Source: a virus. Taken from it: 64,000 nt of DNA. The stretch is taken from positions 47,268-111,267 of IMG/VR virus record IMGVR_UViG_3300037346_000220. One strand, 5' to 3'. Positions 22,046 to 32,500 of this stretch are shown piece by piece. The translations under genes were made by a program, and so were the position numbers. Positions within the stretch are counted from its first letter, which is position 1, and every line of letters starts with the position of its first letter. Below the pieces are notes generated by a model. That model had not been told where the DNA came from. It searched no databases and was given only the letters and a program-made list of their open reading frames with translations.

Positions 22046-22933
22046 ATGGAGATATTGAGGGTTCCACCATATAACACCATTAGTGCATCGATAGATGTCT
22101 CTGTCGCAGGAGATTCCTACGAGGTGTCTATTATTAATATGGTGGACTCCTCTTTATCAACAGTCACAGTAGTAGCATCAGCAAATTCAAAAGTTGCTAT
22201 TCCGCTACCTTCAGACTATGACTCAGAGTTTTTGTTACAGATAGATGAAGAAGAGCACCAAGTAGAAGTTACAAGACCATACGTAAACCCCAAGACTAAA
22301 GCCGACACCGCATCAGCAATCGCAGAGTATGCAGGTAACGAAGAGATCGCAAGAGCAATAATTGACTCGATCATAAAAGAAGGATTCTATTACAAAAAGC
22401 ATGTTCTAGAGATGATAGGAATGGGTTCAGACTACTTGCCTATATGGGTAGAGTCAAGAAAAGTTTTGCAGGTGTACGAGAACAACGTTCTTATCTTTGA
22501 TGCCTCTGCCCCCTCCTCATACTCCAGAGCATTTGCAATCTCTGCAGATAAGACATCGGTCATAGAAACTACTTATGACGCTGGAAGCGTAAATCGTTTA
22601 GAAAGTGCGGTAATCATGATCCCACTAGCAGCTACAGACTCCAACCACATGACATATTACAACAGTGGCTTTGTTAAGAATTCAGACTATAAGGTTATCT
22701 TGGCAGCAGGATACAAAAACGTACCATCAGACATCGTAAAAGCCACCGAGCTTTTAGTAGAGGATATTTCGTGTGGCAAGTTGGACTATTACAAAAGGTA
22801 CATATCAGATTACAGCACTGACCAGTTTAAGATAAAGTTTGATAACCGAGTATTCGAAGGAACAGGAAACATAATGGTAGATAAAATACTTTCAAAGTAT
22901 TACAAGTCTATCACTAGACTAGGGGTCCTGTAG
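22046..22933 (+). CDS. Head-tail connector (adaptor) protein
   Basis: 295 residues. Residues ~1-85 look like a separate beta domain ('YEVSIINMVDSSLSTVTVV'). Residues ~90-295 are helical and resemble head-tail adaptor proteins: 'TASAIAEYAGNEEIARAIIDSIIKEGFYYKK' at the start and 'VPSDIVKATELLVEDISCGKLDYYKRYISDY' near the end, the last of these typical of gp6/gp15-like adaptors that sit below the portal. It is longer than usual because of the N-terminal domain. Neighbours in order: decoration, this, stopper, neck, terminator. Confidence 0.55.
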   Translation: MEILRVPPYNTISASIDVSVAGDSYEVSIINMVDSSLSTVTVVASANSKVAIPLPSDYDSEFLLQIDEEEHQVEVTRPYVNPKTKADTASAIAEYAGNEEIARAIIDSIIKEGFYYKKHVLEMIGMGSDYLPIWVESRKVLQVYENNVLIFDASAPSSYSRAFAISADKTSVIETTYDAGSVNRLESAVIMIPLAATDSNHMTYYNSGFVKNSDYKVILAAGYKNVPSDIVKATELLVEDISCGKLDYYKRYISDYSTDQFKIKFDNRVFEGTGNIMVDKILSKYYKSITRLGVL

Positions 22934-22934
22934 C

Positions 22935-23384
22935 ATGTCCGTAAATGAGACCCCAGATTTCTTGTACCCCACATTGGCAACAGTTTTCTACCCCTTAGTT
23001 GAGCAGGGGGCCTACGGAAACATTAAGAAACAGTGGATAGCCGACAGGATAGTTGCTGTGAGCATGAACAGCCAGGGATCTGCCATGAGCGAGGATGTCA
23101 AGCCAAACGTAAACATCACCCAAGAAGTTACCCTCGTGGGAAGAACGAAGACAGACCTGAGAGTCTCCAGTAAGCTTGCAAAGACTTCAATAACAAACAT
23201 CGTAGTTAGTAATTTTTGTGACAAGAATGGGAATCAGATCTATATCGAGACAGCAGGCATTAGGATAGGGAAGTCAACCATATTTGAGGTAGCTGGTCAA
23301 GAGCCATTCCTAGGACCTTTCGGCAACGTAGAGTATTACAAGGTTATGCTTAAAAGATCTGAGAACCAGTCAGTAGATATTTAA
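22935..23384 (+). CDS. Head closure / stopper protein (tentative)
   Basis: 149 residues, all-beta in look: 'LATVFYPLVEQGAYGNIKKQW', 'DRIVAVSMN', 'TQEVTLVGRTKTDLR' and 'GNVEYYKVMLKRSE'. The position, second after the adaptor, fits the head-closure protein that plugs the portal ring after packaging. No unique motif confirms it. It starts 1 nt after the preceding stop, and the next gene starts directly after its stop, so the neck genes form one tightly packed unit. Confidence 0.45.
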   Translation: MSVNETPDFLYPTLATVFYPLVEQGAYGNIKKQWIADRIVAVSMNSQGSAMSEDVKPNVNITQEVTLVGRTKTDLRVSSKLAKTSITNIVVSNFCDKNGNQIYIETAGIRIGKSTIFEVAGQEPFLGPFGNVEYYKVMLKRSENQSVDI

Positions 23385-24062
23385 ATGAAAGTCTCGTATA
23401 ACACGGCAAAGTTTGCCAGAGAGATGAATAACATCATAGACTACTCCATAGGCTTTCTCGAGGGTGCCCAAAAGGGAAAGACCATGTTCCTGAGGAACCT
23501 AGGAGAGAACGCCACAGAGATAATGAAAGAGTTCGTGGACTCAAGTGCTAGGATAAATCCAGAGTCTCTTCACCACGTATATGAGTGGTACAAGAACGGC
23601 AGCCCAGAAGCCAGACTCTTTGATATAAACTATACAGTTAGTAACTTGGGACTCTCTTTTAAGTCATCACTTAGCCAGTCTTCATCAGTAAAAGCTGGAT
23701 CGAAAGTACCATTTTATGACAAGGCGAGAATCATGGAAGAGGGTATTCCTGTTACCATAAGGCCCGTTTCATCTCAAGTTCTAGTTTTTGACGTGGATGG
23801 AGAGACTGTGTTTACAAAAAAAGAAATCAGAGTAGAAAATCCAGGTGGAGTAGAAGTCCAAGGATCTTTGGAAAGAACGCTAGACATGTTTATGAGACAA
23901 TACTTTACTCAAGCATTCCTGTATAATAGTGGTATAGCAAAACACTTTAGCAATGGCACCATGTTTAAGAATAACATGAGATCGGGCAAGAGTCTAGGTA
24001 AGCCAAAAGGTATTGAGACAGGCTATCGCTGGATCGTTAACGTATCAAAGGGAGCTCTATAA
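23385..24062 (+). CDS. Neck / tail completion protein (tentative)
   Basis: 225 residues. The N-terminal helix region 'FAREMNNIIDYSIGFLEGAQKGKTMFLRNLGENATEIMKEFVDSSARINPESLHHVYEWYK' resembles the HK97 gp10-like minor capsid/neck family in arrangement (helix, then 'NPESLHHVYEW'). The second half is beta-rich with 'FYDKARIMEEGIPVTIRPVSS'. It overlaps the next gene by one base. Its role is to join head and tail; the assignment rests on gene order and overall pattern. Confidence 0.5.
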   Translation: MKVSYNTAKFAREMNNIIDYSIGFLEGAQKGKTMFLRNLGENATEIMKEFVDSSARINPESLHHVYEWYKNGSPEARLFDINYTVSNLGLSFKSSLSQSSSVKAGSKVPFYDKARIMEEGIPVTIRPVSSQVLVFDVDGETVFTKKEIRVENPGGVEVQGSLERTLDMFMRQYFTQAFLYNSGIAKHFSNGTMFKNNMRSGKSLGKPKGIETGYRWIVNVSKGAL

Positions 24063-24619
24063 TGACAATTTTTTATCCACCAGCTTTTATTAATGGATAC
24101 ATGAAAGAAAAGATTACGGATTACTTTTCTGAGAATCCCCTCAACGGGTTTACGGGTGACACTAACCTGCCCTTCTTCCCCACCAGTCCTACAGCTATAG
24201 AAGACTTGACAGCAAGCTTCCCAAATGGTGGTGGGCAGTTCGCAGTCTACGATAGAATGATGAAAATGAGAAGGTCCCCATTCCCACACATCAAGTCAGA
24301 GCAGCTGCTTTATTACTTCTATGCAACTGGAGAAAATCCCATTCCGTTCATGATCGAGCTAGCTCAAAAGGTTCAAGACCTTCTAGACAATGAGGATGAG
24401 TCTGCTCAAGATCTTAATGCTTGGATAAAAGCAAAGCAGTCTTCAGCATCACCTCTAGTCGATGATTCAGGAACCCCACTCCCCCTTCCATTCTTTCACA
24501 AGATAAAAATTTACCAGCTTGAAGAGAGCAGAGACATTGTTGATTTTGGCACAGCCAGAACCTTTGCAGGTAATAAAATAATTATTGACTATGACTGGCA
24601 TAAGAGTAGTTCTTCATAA
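24062..24619 (+). CDS. Tail terminator protein (tentative)
   Basis: 185 residues. 'PFPHIKSEQLLYYFYATGENPIPFMIELAQKVQDLLDNEDESAQDLNAWI' in the middle and 'FFHKIKIYQLEESRDIVDFGTARTFAGNKIIIDYDWH' at the end give an alpha/beta arrangement seen in tail terminator proteins, which cap the tail tube at its head-proximal end. It is the last gene before the tail tube gene, the standard place. No promoter lies directly upstream; it belongs to the neck operon. Confidence 0.55.
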   Translation: MTIFYPPAFINGYMKEKITDYFSENPLNGFTGDTNLPFFPTSPTAIEDLTASFPNGGGQFAVYDRMMKMRRSPFPHIKSEQLLYYFYATGENPIPFMIELAQKVQDLLDNEDESAQDLNAWIKAKQSSASPLVDDSGTPLPLPFFHKIKIYQLEESRDIVDFGTARTFAGNKIIIDYDWHKSSSS

Positions 24620-24624
24620 ACCTC

Positions 24625-24633
24625 TGGTATAAT
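24625..24633 (+). promoter_or_regulatory. Extended -10 promoter of the tail tube gene
   Basis: TGG-TATAAT (-10 at 24628-24633), expected start near 24640, leader of about 50 nt. AAGAGGTG lies about 8 nt before the ATG at 24691. Confidence 0.65.
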
Positions 24634-24690
24634 TGTAATTGAGGAAACAAACGCCCTTTCTATCTATTAAGAAAAAGAGGTGAAAGAAAT

Positions 24691-25338
24691 ATGGCATATA
24701 CACGTGGTACGAGTGCAAACATCATTGTTGGTGCAGCAGCTCTATTTACATACGAACTTGGCGAGTTGAATGACGCAGCCATGCCAGCCTACGTTGATAA
24801 CGAATCCCTAAAGGATACGCTTGAGGCAGATGCTGACTTCCGAAATGTTGGTTACACCAGCAACGGACTGGAGCTACAGTTCCAGCCAGACTTCGGAGAA
24901 GTAAGCGTTGACCAGGTACTAGACGTTGCAAAACTTTACAAGCAGGGTATGCAGGTTAACCTGAATACATCGTTTGCAGAGGCAACACTAGAGAACCTAC
25001 TGTTTGCAGTAGCTGGACAGGATGACGACCTAGTCGACGTAGTCGGCACAGGTGGAACATCTTCCACACTAAGCACCCTAAACCTGTCCGCAGGTGACAT
25101 CGGTGAGTGTCCAGTAGAGCGTGGTTTGGTTGCTGTTGGTCCAGGTACAGGAGACTGTGCTGCTGGTTCAGCAATTGAGCGAGTCTATGTTGCATACCGT
25201 GCACTCTCAATCGAGAGCGTTACAGTATCAGCTAAGCGTGACGAAGCAACAATGTTTGAGGTAAGCTTCCGCTTGCTACCAAACAACGCTGCATCATACG
25301 GAAAGATCGTTGACCGCACACTAGAAATGCCTGCGTAA
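24691..25338 (+). CDS. Major tail tube protein
   Basis: 215 residues. 'GTSANIIVGAAALFTYE' at the N-terminus and strands such as 'LELQFQPDFGEVSVDQVLDVAKLYKQG', 'SIESVTVSAKRDEATMFEVSFRLLPNNAASYGKIVDR' fit a tube protein of the siphophage type that stacks in rings around the tape measure. Arg codons are CGN, as in the capsid gene, and the gene has its own promoter and terminator. Both point to high expression. It is placed between tail terminator and chaperone genes, as expected. Confidence 0.75.
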   Translation: MAYTRGTSANIIVGAAALFTYELGELNDAAMPAYVDNESLKDTLEADADFRNVGYTSNGLELQFQPDFGEVSVDQVLDVAKLYKQGMQVNLNTSFAEATLENLLFAVAGQDDDLVDVVGTGGTSSTLSTLNLSAGDIGECPVERGLVAVGPGTGDCAAGSAIERVYVAYRALSIESVTVSAKRDEATMFEVSFRLLPNNAASYGKIVDRTLEMPA

Positions 25339-25363
25339 GCAGACCAAAAGATTAGTTAGATTT

Positions 25364-25395
25364 CCCCCTAGTGTAATGCTAGGGGGTTTTCTTTT
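25364..25395 (+). terminator. Rho-independent terminator after tail tube gene
   Basis: CCCCCTAG pairs perfectly with CTAGGGGG around a 7-nt loop, followed by TTTTCTTTT. The next promoter begins at the end of its T-run. Confidence 0.88.
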
Positions 25396-25403
25396 GCTAT
25401 AAT
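25395..25403 (+). promoter_or_regulatory. Extended -10 promoter, leaderless
   Basis: TGC-TATAAT (-10 at 25398-25403), exactly 6 nt before the ATG at 25410. No Shine-Dalgarno is visible. Confidence 0.65.
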
Positions 25404-25409
25404 AGAAGC

Positions 25410-26102
25410 ATGGCAACTAGAGTATATAATTCAGGATACGTCTACACAGTAGACGGGGTAGAGATTTACGTAACCCCACTTAAAATAAAGTTTCTCCGTG
25501 ACTTCATGGTTGAGTTCGCAGAGGTAAGGACTTCTAAGGGGGCTAACGATGATGTAGCTCTTAAGCATCTCATAGAGTGCATAAGAATATCTATGAGACA
25601 GTACTGCCCCTCAATAAAGACATCCGAAGAAGTCGAGGACAACTTTGATGTTCAAACTCTTTACGAAATACTCAATTACGCAGCAGACATCAGTCTGAGT
25701 ACAGAAAAGCCTGAGCCAATATCTGATCAGGCTAAAGAGTCAGAAGCAAGCTGGGAAACTTTTGACCTTGCCAGTCTAGAGGCAGAAGCTTTTCTTCTGG
25801 GAATTTGGAAAGACTATGCGGAGTTGGAGAGTTCTATTTCCTTGCCAGAACTAAGTAAGACCATAGAGATGAAGAGAGAGCTTGACTACGCAGAGAAGAA
25901 GTTCTTGGCAGCTATGCAGGGTGTTGACCTGGATGAGCAGACGGGTAAGAAAGAGGCTAACGCATGGGAAGAGATGAAGGCCAGAGTATTCTCACGTGGA
26001 AAGACCTCAGACCCTGACGATATTATAGCCTTACAGGGAAACAACGCTGCAAAGGCTGGTTTCGGTATAGGTATGGGCCTGTCGTATGAGAAGATCGGAT
26101 AA
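25410..26102 (+). CDS. Tail assembly chaperone, long form (GT-like)
   Basis: 230 residues. Residues ~14-100 ('EIYVTPLKIKFLRDFMVEFAEV' to 'VQTLYEILNYAADISLS') align with the next gene's product. The C-terminal extension 'IEMKRELDYAEKKFLAAMQGVDLDEQTGKKEANAWEEMKARVFSRG' plus 'GFGIGMGLSYEKIG' is the T-like part that in many phages is added by a ribosomal frameshift. Here the long protein is one uninterrupted frame. Chaperones of this family load the tape measure and tube subunits. It is transcribed from its own leaderless promoter. Confidence 0.7.
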   Translation: MATRVYNSGYVYTVDGVEIYVTPLKIKFLRDFMVEFAEVRTSKGANDDVALKHLIECIRISMRQYCPSIKTSEEVEDNFDVQTLYEILNYAADISLSTEKPEPISDQAKESEASWETFDLASLEAEAFLLGIWKDYAELESSISLPELSKTIEMKRELDYAEKKFLAAMQGVDLDEQTGKKEANAWEEMKARVFSRGKTSDPDDIIALQGNNAAKAGFGIGMGLSYEKIG

Positions 26103-26117
26103 TCCGTCCCCTAACTA

Positions 26118-26126
26118 TGCTATAAT
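26118..26126 (+). promoter_or_regulatory. Extended -10 promoter with leader
   Basis: TGC-TATAAT (-10 at 26121-26126), expected start near 26133. A small TAGAC/GTCTA hairpin (26131-26148) covers the first bases of the leader, and GGAGAGG lies 9 nt before the ATG at 26166. Confidence 0.6.
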
Positions 26127-26165
26127 TGTGTAGACTAATAAAGGTCTATGGAGAGGTAAACACAA

Positions 26166-26480
26166 ATGGCTACAACAACTATCGGGCAAACCGAGATCGA
26201 ACTAATGGATGGAACTAAGCTAACCGTTCGTCCCCTAAAGGTTTCACTGCTACGCTCATTTTTGAAGAAGTTTGGAGAAATTTCTGAGGTTGCTACAGAC
26301 AATGACAAGTCAATGGACATTCTTATGGAGTGTGTGCAGATTGCAATGCGTCAGTACAAGCCAGAAATTGCGGATGATCTAAAGGCTCTTGAAGAGAACC
26401 TAGATCTTCCAACTGTTTACAAGGTGGTAGAAGCAGCATCAGGCATAGTCCTAGATGATGCCAATGTTCTTGCAACATAA
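26166..26480 (+). CDS. Tail assembly chaperone, short form (G-like)
   Basis: 104 residues. 'KLTVRPLKVSLLRSFLKKFGEI', 'CVQIAMRQYKPEIADDL' and 'LDLPTVYKVVEAASGI' line up with residues ~14-100 of the preceding protein ('PLKIKFLRDFM', 'CIRISMRQYCPSI', 'DVQTLYEILNYAADI'). It lacks the T-like extension, and no compatible downstream frame exists before the tape measure start. So a short and a long chaperone are made from two paralogous genes instead of by frameshifting. It has its own promoter and a ribosome site, unlike the leaderless long form. Confidence 0.7.
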   Translation: MATTTIGQTEIELMDGTKLTVRPLKVSLLRSFLKKFGEISEVATDNDKSMDILMECVQIAMRQYKPEIADDLKALEENLDLPTVYKVVEAASGIVLDDANVLAT

Positions 26481-26503
26481 TAATTAACACGAGGTGCTAG
26501 TGA

Positions 26504-29500
26504 ATGGCTGATTTCGAAGCTAAATTCGGCGTAAACATAGATACAACGGCAGCTCTTGCATCGATTAAGCAACTTCAGTCTCAAATATCAACCTTTCATC
26601 GGCAGCTTGCAAAGGGGTCGGCAGTCAACACTGCTAGCCAACAGAACCTACAACGTAACTTAATATCCGACATAAACTCATCTGGTAAGTTTAATGCCAG
26701 TATGCAAAGAGTGCATTCCACCACAGAGAACTTCACGAATGCTCTTGAGAAAAACAAGCTGTCTATGGGGCAGTACTTTAGATACGCTGGTGGGGCATCT
26801 AAAACCTTTGGTCGTAAATTCATTAGTGAGTTTAACACCATAAACAAGGTAGCACGAGAACGTGTAAAAACCCTGCAGACCCAATACATTGCCATGGGTC
26901 GAGACGCTAATGGGGCACTACAATCTATAGCAGTCAGACCTTTGAGTCTGGACATGAACAATCTCGCCACTAAAACAGCTATAGCAGCCCAGAAGCAACA
27001 AATCTTTAACCAACTGCTTAGGCAGGGGTCTACCAACCTACTGAACTTCGGAAAGAATACTCAGTGGGCTGGTAGACAGCTTATGGTTGGTTTTACTATT
27101 CCTCTAGCAATCTTCGGATCCATGGCTGGTAAAACATTCATGAAGGTCGAAGAAGAAGCTATTAGATTTAGGCGTGTATACGGAGAGCTCTTCACCCCAC
27201 CAGAAGAAGCCAACGCCATGATTGACCAGCTTAAAGAGTTGGCCTCAGAGTTTACCCAGTATGGAGTATCCCTAGAATCAACCCTGGCACTAGCCTCAGA
27301 CGTAGCTGCCATGGGTAAGACAGGGGCAGACCTAATGGCCCAAGTATCAGAAGCTACAAGGCTGTCCGTGCTGGGATCTGTGGATCAAGCAAAAGCCCTA
27401 GAGGCTACGATCTCTGTAACAAACGCTTTCGGAATCTCGGCAGAAGACTTAGCAGGAAAGATAGACTTTCTTAACGCTGTAGAGAACCAGACAGTGACGG
27501 CCATTGAAGACTTAACCATAGCTATTCCAAAAGCTGGTCCAGTTATCCAACAGCTTGGTGGAAGCGTAGAAGACCTAGCCTACTTCTTGACCGCCATGAA
27601 AGAGGGTGGCATCAATGCCTCAGAAGGAGCTAACGCTCTAAAGTCGGGTCTTGCCAGAATAATTAACCCAACCATGAAAGCATCAGAAATGATGAAGGGT
27701 CTGGGAATTAACATTAATGGTATTGTTGAGGGCAACGCAGGAGACATAAAGACAACCGTAACAGAGCTTGCTTTTGCGCTAGATGAATTGCAGCCTTTGC
27801 AAAGATCGAGAGCTATTGAAGAACTTTTTGGAAAGTTTCAGTTCGCAAGAATCTCAACCCTATTCCAGAACATAACAAAAGAGGGTAGCCAGGCAGCAAG
27901 GGTTCTAGATTTAACTAGAGCTTCAACTCAAGAGCTTGCAAACCTATCTTCCAAAGAGCTTGGAGCTGTTTCAGAGTCAACCACCTTCGCATTCAAGAAG
28001 GCTTTTGAGGACTTGAGGATTGCAATTGCTCCTATTGGAGAGCAATTCATCAAAGCAGCCACACCTATTATTCAGTTTGCTACTAAACTTCTTAGCCAAT
28101 TCGATAAGATGGGTGACGGAGCAAAGAACTTTGTCGTAATCTTAACAGCTGTCCTGGGACTAATAGCACCCGTAGCTCTGATGACGTTTGGTCTTCTTGC
28201 TAACGGCGCAGCAAACATTCTTAAAGGTTTTGCAGCTCTAAGAACTATGTTCCTAAGAACAGCTCAGGACACCAGCGTACTGGGAAGCCAAACTCAGTAC
28301 CTGACACAGGAGCAACTGATAGCCAACGCAGCATCAGCATCTCTTGAGCAGTCACACATGAGGCTAACTCAGCAGTTCACATCCGAGACTACAGCTGTAT
28401 CCCTATTGACAGCAGCATACGAAAAAGCAGCTCTCGCTGCATCAAGGCTAACAGCAGTTCGTCCCATGCCAACATCCATCGGAAAAGGTGCGGTCAAAGG
28501 ATACGCTTCTGGTGGAATAATCTCAGGTGAGGGAACAGGGACTTCAGACTCTATCTTGGCGCAGGTCTCTAATGGAGAAGCTATCATACCAGCCAAGGTA
28601 GTAAGCAAGAATCCAGGATTTTTTGCTAAGCTTATTTCAGGAGGAATCCCAGGATTTGCTAAAGGCGGAATTCTCGGAGGTAAGGTCAACGTCGGAGGCA
28701 AAGAGTATGGTGTCCCAGATGGAAGAAGTTCAGGAGCCATGCAGTCCAGAATACAAGGTCTCGCCGATGCAGGGACATCCCTTGACTCCCTGACCTCTGT
28801 TATGGATAAGCTAGAGGCCCAATCAAAATTAACCGCAGCAGCCCTTAAAGCAGAGGTCAGAGCCAGAGGCCTGTCTCCAAAAGGTGGCCCAAGCGAGGTA
28901 CAGAGAGCTCACCTTACCCTGCCTACAAAAAATGCAGACGGATCTATGGGTCTTTCTGGTCTAACCAGAGAAATGTCCAGAGAGCAAAACATAGCACTTA
29001 GGACTGGGCAGAATAAGGATCAGTTCTTAAAAGAGTATTCTTCAAGAAAAGGTGGCCTGACCGCTGCAGGAGAAGCTGGCATGCGACAGACGGGAGCCCT
29101 AGGACCCAGGGAATCTATGTCTTCGGATATGGTAGCTACCATGCAACAGCTTGATGACGAAATAGGAAAGTTAGCCCACGAGCTCTCTGTAGACGGTTTA
29201 GTATCTGACGCCGAGCTAGCAAAAGCTGCAGACATCGTAATCAGAAAAGCAGAGTCTAAGTCAGGGAATACGGGAACTGCAGGCAGTGCTCTAAGAGAAA
29301 GACAAAAAGCCCAAGTAGCTACTAGGTCAGCAATATCATCAAAGATGAATGCGGAAAACATTAGGTCTGGAAAAACTTCTCTTCGAGGTAATGGTGTCAC
29401 TCTCGTTGATTCAAATGGAGCAGTTCAAGGCAAACTGCACAAGGCTGATGCTGATAGGGCTCACGCTGCTAGATCTGCTCAGGAGAAAAGAGAGATCACA

Positions 29501-32500
29501 GCTGCTTCTAGGGTAAGTAGCTCAACGACAGCTCTAGCTGGACAAAGGTCCTACACAGGATATAAGCAGATGTCTTCACCAGCAAATAGCCAGTCTGCCC
29601 TTATCAAAAAGGGAGCTGAAGACACAAAAGCCTATAACAAGGGAGTCCAAAGCAACAAGTCTCAAGACCAGTATATGCAGAACAGAGATCGGAAGAGCCC
29701 ACACAGGCTCGCTGCCAAAGATGGATCCGATGACGCTAAAGCTTACAACCAGGGAGTAAAGTCTGGGTCTAGGAGATCCTCAAGTGCTGGCCAGCAGAGG
29801 CAGTCTGGAATCATAGATGCTGCAAGTCAGAAGCCAGCAGGCAAAAGAAGGTCCTCAACTCCTCAGCAAAACACGTCTGGAGATGCAGCGAGAGCTGCGG
29901 TTGCACAAAGGCAATCCGTTATAGCGACCCAAGCCCAAAGCGCAGCTACAAAAAACAGCACTGCAAGACTTCAGAAGATGTCAGGGGCCCTAAGCGGAGG
30001 AATGTTTGCTCTTACCTCTCTTGCAGGTGCAGGAATGATGGCAGGTGGAAAGCTTGGAGAGGTATCTCAGAAGGTCTTCCAGTTGTCAGGAGTCTTCTTT
30101 GCCTTAATCCAGATAACTCAGATGCTTACAAAAGAAAGTTTCTTGCTTTCCGTAGCCAACAGAAAAAGAGCAGCCTCAGAAGCTGCAGCCACGGTCGCTG
30201 CCGCAGGTGGAGGGGGATTGAAGAAGGGGCTTGCAGGAATCAGCGCTTTCGTTGGAGGTCCTATGAAAATGGCTTTTGTCGCAGCTGGTCTAGCTGTGGC
30301 AGGACTTATCGCTGTGTTCCTGCACTTTAAGAAAAAATCTGATGAAGCAGCAAAGAGGGTAGAGAATCTAGGGAAAGCTTCAAACTTTAGCGCAGAAAAG
30401 CTACAAGCTCTGGGTACGCTTTTTGGAAAAGACATAAACACTAGCTCCCCTGGTTCGTTAGGTGGCAGGACAAACGGAAAGAATGCAGACCAGAAGAAGC
30501 AGATTGACGAGTTGTCAAAGAGTGAAGAGCTAAAGGCTCAGTTTGGAGATGAGATTGCTGGACTTGAATCCGCTTCTAATGCTCAGGCTAAGTCAATAAT
30601 GAGGTCTTTAGCTTTTGCCTTAGCCTCTGGAGGGGTAGACGAAGAGTCCGCAGGAATAATTCTACAGTCAATAGCCATCGCAGCAGAGAAGGGAAACTTA
30701 GGTCTAGATTTTTCTAAGATTCCAGTTACAATCCCCGACTTAACAAAAGACAGACTCGAAGTTTCTGAATCCGCTAATAGCGCTTTCGACAGTGCCTTAG
30801 TGCGAAACACTCCGAACCCCACAGATGTTCAAAAAGCAAGACAGGTATTTGAGGAATTTGGACAGCAGCTAACTCAAGATGTTATATCCACGGCCTCTGA
30901 CCTGGGGTCTCTAAGGACTGAGTTTGAGAACTCAGCGATGTCAAGTCTAGACTTCTCCACTAGTGTGACAAAGTTGCTAAGGCCTTTGACTAGTCTAGAA
31001 GAAGAAATGCAAAAACTATTGCTGCCTAACCTAGCTGAGCAGTTGAACCTAGATCCAGAAGCCTTTGTTAACGTTGAAAACTTAGCTGGAGCTCTCTCAG
31101 TTCTTAAAGCAGTAGCCATGGGGATTGACATCGACGCCTCGTTCCTGGAGACATTCAATAAAAGACCTAAGAACTCCGAAGACAAAAAAGAGCAAGCCTT
31201 GGCTCAAAGAGAGCTAAACAAGATCATAGAGAAGAACATAGAGCTTACAATTAAGGGCAGAAAAGCTACCGAAGATAAAATCATTACCGATCAAGCAGCA
31301 GCTGACCTAGCCGACCTTGAAGCAGAAGTCATAGCAGCTAAAGAGAAGAAAGCAGCTTTTGAAGCCTTGGTTCTCGCAGGCAAAGACCAAACAGAAGCTT
31401 TAGAGATGGTATCAAACGGTAACATGCTAGTAGCTCTAACCTCAGCAATTGCTGCAGATGAGGTTAATCGCTTAAACAACAACATGGGAGATACAACCGC
31501 TGTGGAGGACGTTATGGCTTTGTTTGCAGAGCTGGCAGCCCAAGAGTTGCCTTCCTTTGACCGAACCTCAGGCTCAGGAGATAAGAGCCCCTACCAGCTA
31601 GCCATTGAGTCACTAAAAGAAGAAAGAGCTCAGATAAAGAATAACCTAAAAGCTTACGGACTACTACGTAAAGCTGGTATGGATATTTCTGCAGCTTCTG
31701 ATGCAGCGTCTGACTCAACCTTAGCTCTTGCTCTAGCTACTACAAAAGTAGGAAGTAAGAAGTATAAGGAGATCTTGTCTCTTGTAAAAGAGATTGACGT
31801 AGTAAGCAAGAAGAATGCTTTGAGAGAACTCCTTGGTGGCAGGTCAGAACAGATTCAGATGCAATCTCAGTTCTTAAAGATAGTTCCGATTCTTAGTAAG
31901 ATGGGGGTTGAGGCACAGGACATAGTCGACATTCTTGGAAATGCAGACTTAGCAAAGGCTTTCATTGCAGATCTTAAAGATGGAAAGCTGGATGCTGCAG
32001 CACTGAAAAACTACCTAAAGCAAATTGAAATGATGAAGTCTCTTGAGATTCAGGTAACTCTTACGACTCCTGAAGGTCAGGCAGCAGCTGTAAGCGAAGC
32101 CTTTTCTAATATCTCAGAATGGTTCGCAACAAAGAAAGCAGCCATAGATATTCAGTTCCGACCTCGGTTCGACGCTGCAGGTAAAATAATAAAAGAAGCA
32201 GAAGAGGCTATCGAATCCTATACAGACAAAGTAAGCGAAAACGAATACCAGTTGTCTGGAATAGAAAGGTCTGAAGATGCTATCAACGAAAAATACGAAG
32301 CAAGAATTAAGTCTCTGGAGGCAATTCAGAACGTAAACAAGCTCATTCAGTCACAAGAGAAGGCGTCTCTAAACGTAGCTGACGCACTGTCTCGTGGTGA
32401 CATAGCTGCTGCAGCACAGGCGGTACAGGAAGCCAGGTCCCAGGCAGCTTCAGACCAAGCTGACACGATGAAGGCAAACATTGACACAGCTAAGGAAAGA

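Noticed and set aside
25410-26510. Programmed frameshift joining the chaperones
   Set aside because: The first gene is complete with its T-like end, and the second has no overlapping downstream frame before the tape measure ATG.
28369-29400. Long minus-strand frames inside the tape measure gene
   Set aside because: They are antisense shadows of a continuous 2279-codon gene, with no ribosome site or promoter.
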